NCBI GenBank assembly: GCA_944385925.1
Contig: CALWZE010000089.1
Coordinates: forward strand, 1-64,000
Length of the DNA: 64,000 bases
Direction of reading: 5' to 3'
DNA from: an uncultured Clostridia bacterium
GTDB lineage: Bacteria > Bacillota > Clostridia > Oscillospirales > Ruminococcaceae
Shown here in pieces: positions 31,879-39,485 of the stretch (position 1 is the stretch's first letter; each line of letters begins with the position of its first letter). The notes below the pieces were generated by a model that saw nothing but the letters and a program-made list of their open reading frames with translations, ran no database searches and was not told the DNA's origin. The position numbers and the translations under genes were made by a program.

Positions 31879-32823
31879 TTAAAACCACAGCGCCGGCTCT
31901 TGTCGGAATTCCGGTTCTTTTCCATGGACATAAGGGTCGTATCGGTTTTCATTACAGCCGAATTCCTGCAAAAAGCAGATCTGCTCTGCTGAATTCCAGC
32001 GAATAAGCGAAAGACCGTCAAAGCTCTGGACTATGCCATCGCGCATAACGCATCGGAAAGACCATTCCACCACTGTCTGATCCGCTTTGTGGAAATATTG
32101 GCGGATATCCCAGCGCTCTACCGTTCCTCGCGTGTTCCATTCATTGAACCAAAGGCGGATCTTTTCGCTGCCTTGGTATTGCGGCCCCCAGCTCTCAATA
32201 TAGACGGCATCAGGGGCAAAGAGATGCAGGATACCGGTGTCCTGCTTGTCTGTCCACATGGAAAACCACTGCCTGATTTTGCTTTGTCTCGAGTTTTCGG
32301 TTGCCTTTTCCATCTTCGTTTTCTCCTGCTGCGCTGCGTGTGAGACCTTCCGCAGCAGCACGTATTCTGAACCTTTTTCACTGTGTATCAGAAATCCTGC
32401 TCGTTCGTACAGATGCAGCGCGGGATTTTCTTTTTGAACCGAAAGAGATACCCGCAGATAGCCCGCCTCCTGCAGCAGCTGCAGAAGGCTGTCCAGAAGC
32501 AGGGTGCCGATGCCGAGTCCGCGGTATTCCGGCAACAGGGAAATGGCCAAAGAAGGCGTATCGTCATCAACGTGACCATAGTCCTCCATGATGCGGCTCC
32601 ACGCCGCGCCGACAACCCTGCCCTCCGTTTCGGCAACAAGACAATGGTCTCCGGGCCGTGTGCCGAAACTGGCAATATAGACTTGCAGTTCCGGCAATTC
32701 GATTACCGAACGCGGCGGCGATGCCGCTCCCTGCGGTAAGTAGATGGCCTGATAGAGAAATTCTCTCAGGAGGCCGTATTCTTCCGGACGCATTTTCCGG
32801 ATATTTGCAGAAATATTCTTCAT
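31879..32823 (-). CDS. GNAT acetyltransferase fused to a SnoaL-like domain
   Basis: Protein of 314 residues. The GNAT domain (about 6-160) has the acetyl-CoA loop LLPEYRGLGIGTLLLDSLL and the ENPALHLYERAGF end. A charged linker (165-178) leads to an NTF2/SnoaL-like domain (about 180-300), with WFSMWTDKQDTGILHLFAPD and VYIESWGPQYQG. Each half is normally a separate protein. The second may bind or orient a small molecule for acetylation. The start overlaps the stop of the GyrI-like gene by one base. Confidence 0.85.
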   Translation of the reverse strand: MKNISANIRKMRPEEYGLLREFLYQAIYLPQGAASPPRSVIELPELQVYIASFGTRPGDHCLVAETEGRVVGAAWSRIMEDYGHVDDDTPSLAISLLPEYRGLGIGTLLLDSLLQLLQEAGYLRVSLSVQKENPALHLYERAGFLIHSEKGSEYVLLRKVSHAAQQEKTKMEKATENSRQSKIRQWFSMWTDKQDTGILHLFAPDAVYIESWGPQYQGSEKIRLWFNEWNTRGTVERWDIRQYFHKADQTVVEWSFRCVMRDGIVQSFDGLSLIRWNSAEQICFLQEFGCNENRYDPYVHGKEPEFRQEPALWF

Positions 32824-33458
32824 TATGCTTTCCTTTTAATCGGATGGCGGATGACGGTTTTCAGTCTTTCCGGTTTACAGCGCCGCGCATCGCTCAGATA
32901 GATCTCGTGATGAAACCGGCCCTGTACGAAGTCCTCCTCGAATCCCTGCGCTTTGAGGTATTCCTGCATGGCGGATACTGTGGCCGGCTCATCATCGTAG
33001 GGACCGATGTGCATGCACTGGACGCATAATCCCTCCTGCCACGGAAAGTACTCGACAGCGGAGAAGTCCATCTGTTTCTTTTCTGTTGCCTGCCGAATGG
33101 CCCAGTCAAAATTTTCGCGGGTCACGAACTCGGGCAGGCGCAGCAGAGAGATCCAGTGAAAATCCTCCTTGCGGGCATAGTTTATCCCGCGAACGCCTTC
33201 CTGCCACCACAGCCCCTCTAAAGGCGGCAGGACGTAGTCGAAGTAGCCGTCCAGCTTATGTTCGCCCAGTTTGCTCATCTTGATGGTGAAGGCAACGGCG
33301 TAAAGCATTCCAAGCGCCCGCTTGTAGGCGCCGCCTTGCTGGTTGGGGTCGCCCTGTCCCCGAATTGCCAGAAAGGTCATGGCGGGCACTGCGACGATCC
33401 CCGGCGTTTTGGGCGGCAGATAAAATTCCTTATACTCTTTTTTGTAGTCAAAAGCCAT
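32823..33458 (-). CDS. GyrI-like small-molecule-binding domain protein
   Basis: About 211 residues. The pattern (FDYKKEYKEFYLPPKTPGIV, AIRGQGDPNQQGGAYKRALG, late CVQCMHIGPYDDEPATVSAM) is that of the stand-alone GyrI-like/YdeP-type family found in Firmicutes. The cup-shaped fold binds drugs and other planar molecules, and some members hydrolyse them. ATG 33458 is the better start. An ATG two codons earlier overlaps the TfoX stop (ATGA) but lies too near the GGAG site. Confidence 0.85.
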   Translation of the reverse strand: MAFDYKKEYKEFYLPPKTPGIVAVPAMTFLAIRGQGDPNQQGGAYKRALGMLYAVAFTIKMSKLGEHKLDGYFDYVLPPLEGLWWQEGVRGINYARKEDFHWISLLRLPEFVTRENFDWAIRQATEKKQMDFSAVEYFPWQEGLCVQCMHIGPYDDEPATVSAMQEYLKAQGFEEDFVQGRFHHEIYLSDARRCKPERLKTVIRHPIKRKA

Positions 33459-33460
33459 GG

Positions 33461-33784
33461 TCATCTTCTCCGTTTCTTTGAGGGCATCCTCCTGAGCGCT
33501 TCGCAGGTGATGCGCGCCAGCTTTGTCAGCTGTTCCCGATCTTCCACATCTTCTACCAATAAGGAGTTATTGGCTCCTTCATAAGCCGGGACTTTTGGCA
33601 GATCGGGAAACGCAGCTTCTCCCTGTGGTGTGATCTTGACGAAAAGCTGGTCGTCGCAGATGACGGCGAAAAACAGGTCATCGCAGTAAAGGCCATATTC
33701 TCCGAACATCTTTCGGCTGCGTATGGCACCGGCTTCTCGCAGCTGCTCGCATACATAGTTTACAAAATCAGGATGAGACGCCAT
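33461..33784 (-). CDS. TfoX/Sxy N-terminal domain protein
   Basis: About 107 residues: PDFVNYVCEQLREAGAIRSR, KMFGEYGLYCDDLFFAVI, then DDQLFVKITPQGE. This is the TfoX_N fold alone, without the C-terminal domain of competence regulator TfoX. Short versions like this are common in Clostridia with no proven link to competence. AGGAGGAATT precedes ATG 33784. It follows the WYL gene by one base. Confidence 0.88.
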   Translation of the reverse strand: MASHPDFVNYVCEQLREAGAIRSRKMFGEYGLYCDDLFFAVICDDQLFVKITPQGEAAFPDLPKVPAYEGANNSLLVEDVEDREQLTKLARITCEALRRMPSKKRRR

Positions 33785-33785
33785 A

Positions 33786-34694
33786 TCAATTCCTCCTGTA
33801 GCGGTTGGCCAATGTTCCAACCAGAATTGCAAGCCGCTCCCGCAGCTCGCATGGGCCAAGCAGCTCCGCCTTGTCGCCAAAAGTCAGGACCCAGCTGAGT
33901 GCGCTGTCAGCATCGGGAAATCCGCCGCAAAAACGCAGCCGCCCGTCCGGTTCCACAGTGAAACGGTCCGGTCCGTATTCCTCCACCAACCGCCAGCGGC
34001 AGCAAGAGTCAAACAGTACGGTGACCTGATACATGGCGGGAAAGATTCGGTTTGGGTCAAGATCGGGAAGAGGCGCGGGCCGCGGAAGAAAGGCATCGCC
34101 GGATACGAGCCCGGTCATTCGATTCAGCTTAAAAAGACGAAAATCCTTCCGGGTTTGACACCAGCCCCACACATACCAGGCGGACCAGTGAAAAACCAGG
34201 TAATAGGGCTCGATCCTGCGCACAGATTCCTCTTTCGGCGAAAAATAGGTAAAGCAAAGAATTCGGCGCTGCTCGATCGCTTCCCGGATAAGCTCGATTT
34301 TGGGCGGCAGGCTTGTCTTGTACCAGGAGGAAAGATCGATGAGCATATGTGCGCCGCCGGAAACCAGCGCGCCTGACCCGGCAGACAGCTTCTCCATCAA
34401 CTGGGTATAGCGTCGGGTGCCGCTGACACTGTCCAGGCTTTTCAGTCCTGCCAGAATTGCCTGAAGTTCCGGCGTGGTGAGCAGGGTTCTGTCCACTCGA
34501 TACCCCTGCATAATGGAGATGCCGCCGCCAGCTCCCTGTGTGGTGGAAATGGGGATGCCCGCACGGCACAGGGATTCGACGTCCCGCTGAATGGTTCGCC
34601 GGGACACCTCAAATTGTTCTGCCAACTCCGGTGCGGTGACCTTTTCCCGCTGAAGCAGAATGGACAGGATTCCGATGAGCCGTTCCATTTTCAT
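33786..34694 (-). CDS. YafY-type WYL-domain transcriptional regulator
   Basis: About 302 residues. The N-terminal winged helix (about 1-60) has RLIGILSILLQREKVTAPEL and VSRRTIQRDVESLCRAGIPI. The WYL domain (about 135-230) has YYLVFHWSAWYVWGWCQTRK, the usual Arg/Tyr ligand patch. A C-terminal WCX-like part follows. Such regulators respond to nucleotides or other small ligands. The operon opens with this gene, and a perfect 32-bp inverted repeat at 34732-34763 lies beside its promoter, so self-control is likely. Confidence 0.9.
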   Translation of the reverse strand: MKMERLIGILSILLQREKVTAPELAEQFEVSRRTIQRDVESLCRAGIPISTTQGAGGGISIMQGYRVDRTLLTTPELQAILAGLKSLDSVSGTRRYTQLMEKLSAGSGALVSGGAHMLIDLSSWYKTSLPPKIELIREAIEQRRILCFTYFSPKEESVRRIEPYYLVFHWSAWYVWGWCQTRKDFRLFKLNRMTGLVSGDAFLPRPAPLPDLDPNRIFPAMYQVTVLFDSCCRWRLVEEYGPDRFTVEPDGRLRFCGGFPDADSALSWVLTFGDKAELLGPCELRERLAILVGTLANRYRRN

Positions 34695-34722
34695 GAAGCG
34701 CACTGCCTTTCCGGTTTTTTGT

Positions 34723-34763
34723 ATTATATCACATGAACATGACAACTGTCTGTCATGTTCATG
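34723..34763 (-). promoter_or_regulatory. Promoter with a 32-bp perfect inverted repeat for the WYL operon
   Basis: CATGAACATGACA (34732-34744) and TGTCATGTTCATG (34751-34763) pair perfectly around ACTGTC. A minus-strand -10, TATAAT, lies at about 34728-34723, directly beside the palindrome, and no good -35 is seen outside it. A regulator bound here would cover the promoter. Confidence 0.75.
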
Positions 34764-34906
34764 ATCCCGCTGCTTTTTCAGTTTGCCGGATGGCATAAAA
34801 AAACAATTGCGCAGCTTGGTGCATAATTGCCGCCACATCAGAGATTTATGTCGGGGAAATAATTCTTTTACTTTCGGAAGCGGGCGGCGTTTATCAAAGC
34901 AAAAAC

Positions 34907-34946
34907 AAGCGGCAGAAGGACCGGGTACATAGTCCTTCTGCCGCTT
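34907..34946 (-). terminator. Terminator of the 34952 membrane-protein gene
   Basis: A 15-bp perfect stem (AAGCGGCAGAAGGAC and its complement) with a 10-nt loop, then GTTTTTG read on the minus strand. Confidence 0.9.
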
Positions 34947-34951
34947 GCTGA

Positions 34952-35617
34952 TCACCGGCATTCTTTCTTCATGGCGGAATATCCAATGAGCACGGTCCAA
35001 ACATAGGCACAGGTCTTGGGAATCATCAGCATCCCAATGAGAGGAATGCTGTCCGCCCACAACACAACCGGGATGTAAAAACCAAAGCTCAACACAATCG
35101 TCAGCCACATCCAACGAAACGCCCTGTCTTCATGTGCTTTGGCGCTGCGGTAAAACAATACGATTACCAGAAGCCCCAGCAAAGCGAACGGAATGTTTCT
35201 GTAGATGCCCCAGGAAAGGGGAGAATCGGCGCTGAGCCATTGATTTTGAGGGAGCATGCACAAGACTATCCGCAATCCAGCGAGGGCGTAGACCATGGCG
35301 GTCAGCCCGTTCTGCCCTTTGATGTGGTATCTCTGCCGCCAGACATAGTAGAGCAGCACATAAAAAATGGTCATGGTAACAGAGGTGATCCACTTGCCCA
35401 ATCCGAGAGGAACGGTATAATTTTCAAGACCTGTGGTGCAAAGAGCGTATGCACGGGGGATCAAATGAAACGCGTCTCCCGCGCCCAGAACCACCGCCAT
35501 AAAACCGAACAAACGAAATTGCCGTTTTCCCTTGCTGCCCCGAATCATCAGAATCCCAATGGTAATGACCGAGAACAGGTAGACAGCGTCAAACAGAGTT
35601 TCCATAATTGCCTGCAT
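34952..35617 (-). CDS. Seven-TM membrane protein, family not recognised
   Basis: Protein of 221 residues with about seven membrane segments, e.g. LFSVITIGILMIRGS, LFGFMAVVLGAGDAFHLIPR, VTMTIFYVLLYYVWRQ, IPFALLGLLVIVLFY and WMWLTIVLSFGFYIPVVLW. Polar and charged residues in the second segment (GDAFHLIPR) hint at a binding site. AGGAGA precedes ATG 35617. A copy of the TGAACA-N-TGTTCA palindrome that also marks the tetR promoter lies about 280 bp upstream, so the TetR protein may control it. Confidence 0.72.
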   Translation of the reverse strand: MQAIMETLFDAVYLFSVITIGILMIRGSKGKRQFRLFGFMAVVLGAGDAFHLIPRAYALCTTGLENYTVPLGLGKWITSVTMTIFYVLLYYVWRQRYHIKGQNGLTAMVYALAGLRIVLCMLPQNQWLSADSPLSWGIYRNIPFALLGLLVIVLFYRSAKAHEDRAFRWMWLTIVLSFGFYIPVVLWADSIPLIGMLMIPKTCAYVWTVLIGYSAMKKECR

Positions 35618-35947
35618 TGTGTACTCTCCTCTTTATATCACTTTGTTTATAGGATGAATGTAAATAATCCCGACTGGATTCAGAGTGTCGGCCGGACAGG
35701 AACAGAGAAAGCGTCCGGAAGAGCGGGGAAGATGATGAAAAAACGATTTGGCACGACTTCCTGCAATCATGGGAAAGTTTATCCAATCATTTCTGCTGCC
35801 TGCATTTGGAAAATTTTCCGGCGGGGGCATCCTACGGGCCGAACGAGACCAGAATCAGGGGATTCAGTCTGCTTCATCCTTTGTTTCATATTTGGTGAAC
35901 AGTGTTCAATTTTGACGATATAAGATTCCCGCCTTATAGCGGGAATC
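35618..35947. other. Gene-free interval between tetR and the membrane-protein gene
   Basis: 330 bp. It contains the 13-bp palindrome at 35896-35908 and a hairpin at 35923-35950 (AAGATTCCCGC / GCGGGAATCTT), which can end tetR transcripts. The frames that stay open here on the plus strand have no family resemblance and run antisense to the membrane gene. Confidence 0.55.
35896..35908. promoter_or_regulatory. Palindrome TGAACAGTGTTCA, second probable TetR operator
   Basis: Same half-sites as the copy at 36521-36533, differing only at the centre base. It lies between tetR and the 34952 gene. Confidence 0.6.
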
Positions 35948-36505
35948 TTAATAAAGGGTTCTGCGGACAACTTCCAAGAGAATTTCCGGGTCATAATCCT
36001 GCCGCAGCAACGCGGAAAGCATGAAAGAAAACAGCAGATCCGCAAATTTTTCCGCCGAAAATCCGTTGCTGAAAGCGTCCGAACGGATTCTTGAGTCCCG
36101 CCGCAAAACGGAACACAAACCGTCCAGAATATGCTGCCAGGTTTGCTGCATGCGCTGTTTGCCGGCAGACCTTTCCTCTCTCATGAAGCCAAGAGAATGC
36201 AGGGTGAAAAATCCGGGATATTGCTCGCAGCCATATCTCATCCTGTCATATATCCAGAGAATACAGGCCTGAATGTCCTCGAAGGCAGCCCCATCCTCCG
36301 GCCGGCGAAAGATTTCGCTCCAGACGCTTTCCACTGTGGCGCTGACCAAAGCCGCTTTGGAGTCAAAATAGTTGTAAATGGAGCCGACCGATACGCCGCA
36401 GGCCGCCGCCACAGAGCGAATATTCACTGCGGACCAGCCCTCTTTCTGAATGAATTCCCGGCTGGGTTTTAAAATCGCCTCTTTCGATGTTATAACTGTA
36501 TTCAT
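35948..36505 (-). CDS. TetR/AcrR-family repressor
   Basis: Protein of 185 residues. The N-terminal HTH (about 8-52) has SREFIQKEGWSAVNIRSVAA, ACGVSVGSIYNYFDSKAALV. The C-terminal helical ligand domain includes WIYDRMRYGCEQYPGFFTLH. It sits beside a 13-bp palindrome 16 bp upstream of its start, the normal place for a self-controlled TetR operator. It is divergent from trxA and followed by a hairpin at 35923. Confidence 0.9.
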   Translation of the reverse strand: MNTVITSKEAILKPSREFIQKEGWSAVNIRSVAAACGVSVGSIYNYFDSKAALVSATVESVWSEIFRRPEDGAAFEDIQACILWIYDRMRYGCEQYPGFFTLHSLGFMREERSAGKQRMQQTWQHILDGLCSVLRRDSRIRSDAFSNGFSAEKFADLLFSFMLSALLRQDYDPEILLEVVRRTLY

Positions 36506-36520
36506 CCAATCACCTCAATA

Positions 36521-36533
36521 TGAACATTGTTCA
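36521..36533. promoter_or_regulatory. Palindrome TGAACATTGTTCA, probable TetR operator
   Basis: It lies between tetR (start 36505) and trxA (start 36679), so a bound repressor could act on both. The full inverted repeat extends outward weakly (TATGAAC / GTTCATTA). Confidence 0.65.
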
Positions 36534-36678
36534 TTATAGGGATTTGCGGCTTTTTGTCAAGCTTTTTCACCATGGTTTCGAAAAACAGGCTGCTTTATGG
36601 GAGTGCGTGATCTCATCACATGAAAAAGCGGATGTTTTGGATATACTAAGGCCATACGAAGGAAAGGAGCTGACCGAT

Positions 36679-37002
36679 ATGGCGGTTATTGACATCAATA
36701 AAGAGCAATTTGAACAGATGATAAAGGGCGATAAGCCGGTTCTTGTAGACTTCTGGGCGCCCTGGTGCGGTTATTGCCGGCGGATCGGGCCGGCTTATGA
36801 AAAAATCGCGGAGACTTACGGCGACCGGATTGTGACGGCTAAGGTGAATATCGATGAGGAAGCGCAGCTGGCCGAGGCGGAAAAGGTGGAGGTGATTCCC
36901 ACTCTGATTCTGTACAGAAACGGCGCAGCCGTAGACTCGGTGGTTAATCCGGAGTCAAAAGCAGCCATAGACCAGTTTGTCCGGGCGGCGCTGGATAAGT
37001 AA
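36679..37002 (+). CDS. trxA: Thioredoxin with CGYC active site
   Basis: About 107 residues. Full thioredoxin fold with FWAPWCGYCRRIGP at about 25-38. The middle pair is Gly-Tyr instead of the usual Gly-Pro, which shifts redox potential and partner choice. The cis-proline (VIPTLILY) is present. ATG 36679 with AAAGGAGC upstream is chosen; a longer in-frame extension to 36520 would run through the operator. It is followed 12 bp later by its reductase. Confidence 0.93.
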   Translation: MAVIDINKEQFEQMIKGDKPVLVDFWAPWCGYCRRIGPAYEKIAETYGDRIVTAKVNIDEEAQLAEAEKVEVIPTLILYRNGAAVDSVVNPESKAAIDQFVRAALDK

Positions 37003-37014
37003 AGAGGTCAACCC

Positions 37015-37944
37015 ATGCAAGAATCCCATGTCTATGATATGATCGTGGTGGGCGGCGGCCCCGGCGGTTACACAGCGGCTCTATACGCTGCGCGGGCGGG
37101 ATTGGAGACGCTGGTGCTGGAGAAGCTTTCGGCAGGGGGACAGATGGCGCTGACTGAAGAGATCGATAACTATCCGGGGTTTGAGGAAGGGATCGACGGT
37201 TTCACTCTTGCGCAGAAGATGCAGCGTCAGGCAGAGCGTTTCGGCGCAAAGAGCGAGTACGCCGAGGTGGAAAGCATGGATCTGACCGCTTTTCCAAAGC
37301 GGCTGCAAACCAGCGAGGGCGATTTTTTTGCGAGGACTGTGGTGCTTGCAACCGGCGCGAATCCCAGAGAACTTGGCCTTGCAGACGAAGCGGCGCTTAC
37401 AGGAAGAGGGGTTGCCTATTGTGCCGCCTGTGACGGAATGCGCTATAAAGGCAAGACAGCAGTGGTTGTAGGTGGCGGCAACTCTGCCGCCGCGGATGCT
37501 ATGCTGCTTTGCCGGGTTGCGAAAAAGGTTATTCTTGTTCATCGTCGGGATACGCTGCGGGCCACCAAAGTTTACCATGCACCGCTTATGCAGGCGGAGA
37601 ATATCGAATTTTGTTGGAACTGCATTGTCACAGAACTGCTGCATGAGGATAAGCTCAGCGGCGTGAGGCTGAGAAACACCATAACCGGAGAGGAAACGAC
37701 TGTTCCCTGCGATGGAGTATTCATCAGTGTGGGCAGAAAGCCGGCTACCGAGCTTGTAAAGGGGCAGCTGGAACTGGACAGCAGCGGATACGTGGTTGCG
37801 GATGAAACGACCAGAACGAATCTTCCCGGCGTCTTTGCTGTGGGAGATGTGCGGACAAAGCCCTTGCGCCAGGTAGTGACTGCGGTGGCGGATGGAGCTG
37901 CAGCGGTTCATATGGCAGAGGAATTTCTGGCAGGAGGAAACTGA
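37015..37944 (+). CDS. trxB: Thioredoxin reductase
   Basis: Protein of 309 residues. The FAD site GGGPGGYTAALYAARAG is near the start. An NAD(P)H domain (about 115-245) follows, with the redox pair CAACDG (about 140-145), GGGNSAAADAMLL and HRRDTLRATK. A final FAD motif is GVFAVGDVRTKPLRQ. It reduces the CGYC thioredoxin encoded just upstream. HRRD followed by Arg fits NADPH preference. The DUF6132 gene begins 1 bp after the stop. Confidence 0.94.
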   Translation: MQESHVYDMIVVGGGPGGYTAALYAARAGLETLVLEKLSAGGQMALTEEIDNYPGFEEGIDGFTLAQKMQRQAERFGAKSEYAEVESMDLTAFPKRLQTSEGDFFARTVVLATGANPRELGLADEAALTGRGVAYCAACDGMRYKGKTAVVVGGGNSAAADAMLLCRVAKKVILVHRRDTLRATKVYHAPLMQAENIEFCWNCIVTELLHEDKLSGVRLRNTITGEETTVPCDGVFISVGRKPATELVKGQLELDSSGYVVADETTRTNLPGVFAVGDVRTKPLRQVVTAVADGAAAVHMAEEFLAGGN

Positions 37945-37945
37945 G

Positions 37946-38158
37946 ATGAAAAAATATATAAAAAAATACCTGCGCCCGGCGTTGTTCGTTCTGGGCGGTG
38001 CTTTGGTGGGTTTGGGTTACTATGCAGTGGTGGGCTGTAACTCCGGAACATGCGCCATTGCCTCCAATCCTGTAAACTCCATGGCCTACATGGGACTGGT
38101 AGGCGGACTTTTGTCAATGGTGATGGAACCGAAATCCAAAGATAACGCTCAAAAGTAG
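37946..38158 (+). CDS. DUF6132 family small membrane protein
   Basis: 70 residues. One or two membrane segments (about 9-30 and 45-62) flank CNSGTCAIASNPVNSM, whose Cys pair could take part in thiol exchange. Proteins of this family are often encoded beside thioredoxin or rhodanese genes, suggesting a role in sulfur handling at the membrane. AGGAGGA overlaps the end of trxB. A terminator follows directly. Confidence 0.82.
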   Translation: MKKYIKKYLRPALFVLGGALVGLGYYAVVGCNSGTCAIASNPVNSMAYMGLVGGLLSMVMEPKSKDNAQK

Positions 38159-38175
38159 ATGAATTCAAACGGAAA

Positions 38176-38210
38176 GCCTCGGCCGGCACTGCGCTTGCCG
38201 AGGCGTTTTT
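38176..38210 (+). terminator. Terminator after trxA-trxB-DUF6132
   Basis: GCCTCGGC / GCCGAGGC stem with a 13-nt loop, then GTTTTTG. Confidence 0.85.
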
Positions 38211-38385
38211 GGGGGCACTTGCTGCCGGCGATTTGTGTGGCAGGAAGGTAAAGAAGAGGATTTCATCTGTTTTTAAAGATTGTGCGGCGGGACAGCGCAT
38301 GCTATCATAAAAATGACATCTCATTTCCGTTTTTCATTTATGGATGAACGCCGGGCGGTTGTCCATGATGACAGGAGGGGAGAAA

Positions 38386-38895
38386 TTGGTTTATCTGATT
38401 ACAGGGGCATCCCACACGGGAAAAACGGCTCTTGCTCAAAGACTATTGGAAAAATACAAGTATCCGTATCTGTCCATTGATCATCTGAAAATGGGCTTGA
38501 TTCGCAGCGGATATACCGACCTCACACCTTTGAGCAGCGACAGGGAGCTGACAGAATATCTGTGGCCGGTCGTGCGGGAAATCATTAAAACGGTCATCGA
38601 AAACGGACAGAATCTCGTCGTCGAGGGCTGCTATATTCCTTTTGACTGGGAAAAGGATTTTGCGGCTGAATACCGTGAGAAGATCCAATACCGCTGTCTT
38701 GTGATGAGCGAAGAATATATTCGCAGCCACTATTCGGACATAAAAAAGTTTGCCAATGTTGCGGAACAGCGGATAGATGATTCGGACTGTACGCTGGAGA
38801 CCCTGCTGCGGGACAACGCCAAAATGCTGGAAGGCTGCATCAAACACGGTACACGATACGTTCTGATTGACGGTTTCTATGACCTGAGCATATAG
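38386..38895 (+). CDS. P-loop kinase-like ATP-binding protein
   Basis: About 169 residues. Walker A at GASHTGKTAL near the start, then YLSIDHLKMGLIRSGYTDLT and VVEGCYIPFDW, the order seen in adenylate-kinase-like small-molecule kinases. The substrate is unknown. TTG 38386 is the likely start because AGGAGGGG lies six bases before it. ATG 38368 in the same frame would place the ribosome site inside the gene. It stands alone with no operon partner. Confidence 0.78.
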   Translation: MVYLITGASHTGKTALAQRLLEKYKYPYLSIDHLKMGLIRSGYTDLTPLSSDRELTEYLWPVVREIIKTVIENGQNLVVEGCYIPFDWEKDFAAEYREKIQYRCLVMSEEYIRSHYSDIKKFANVAEQRIDDSDCTLETLLRDNAKMLEGCIKHGTRYVLIDGFYDLSI

Positions 38896-39485
38896 CCGCG
38901 TTTGAGTTTGGAAAGCAGTCCGTGCGACCGCCGTTCGCGGAGCGTGGCCTGCCTGGCCGGTGATAGAGGGAAAAAGATCGAACACCAAATGCCCGCAGCG
39001 CGAGCGAAGCCAGCCATTATTGTTGCGCATGAGCTGCCGGCGGCGCCTTGCAAGCGGCGAGCAGGAGGAAACCGAAGGAAAAACAAAAGAAAACCACTAT
39101 CTTCGGATAAGCGCAGGAGTGTAAGTTCTGGTCCTTACTCCGGCAAATTGCTCAAGCAGCGCTGAGCATCTGCCTTCCGCATCACCTGCACAGCAGCCCG
39201 CAGGCCGGCGTTGCTGTTTCAGGATCAGCTTTTTGACGGAGAAACCCTGCCGTTTTTTTTCACTTTGATCGATATTTGAAGCCAATGCTTCAATAGACGA
39301 CTCGGTAGAGCCGGGGGCGTCTTTATGCTTGAGCAAACAAGACAGAAAGGCCGCTCGAAGTTTCGGGCGGCCTTTCAATATATCATCGCACGCAGGATAA
39401 ACAGAGGCAATTAGCTGCTATTGATAAAGCACTGCGCTTGGCGGACGTTCTGTCCATCAATTTGCCGGCATGGCCGGCCAGCAGT
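38896..39485. other. Gene-free 590-bp interval with repeat copy 2
   Basis: The first 300 bp hold nothing I can name. The dispersed repeat occupies 39206-39376 (minus strand sense), ending in the hairpin AAAGGCCGC / GCGGCCTTT at 39346-39375. The remainder up to the DUF5714 gene is plain. Confidence 0.55.
39206..39376 (-). repeat. Dispersed intergenic repeat, copy 2
   Basis: Inverted relative to copy 1 at 16498-16672. On the minus strand: hairpin (39376-39346), block A at 39340-39308 (TTGTTTGCTCAAGCATAAAG then a CCCCCGGC run), and block B at 39237-39208 (GTCAAAAAGCTGATCCTGAA then GCAACGCC). The hairpins differ in sequence between copies but occupy the same place. Confidence 0.7.

Noticed and set aside
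35132..35923. Plus-strand open frame opposite the seven-TM gene
   Set aside because: It lies antisense over the membrane gene and runs through the operator region. No family resemblance.
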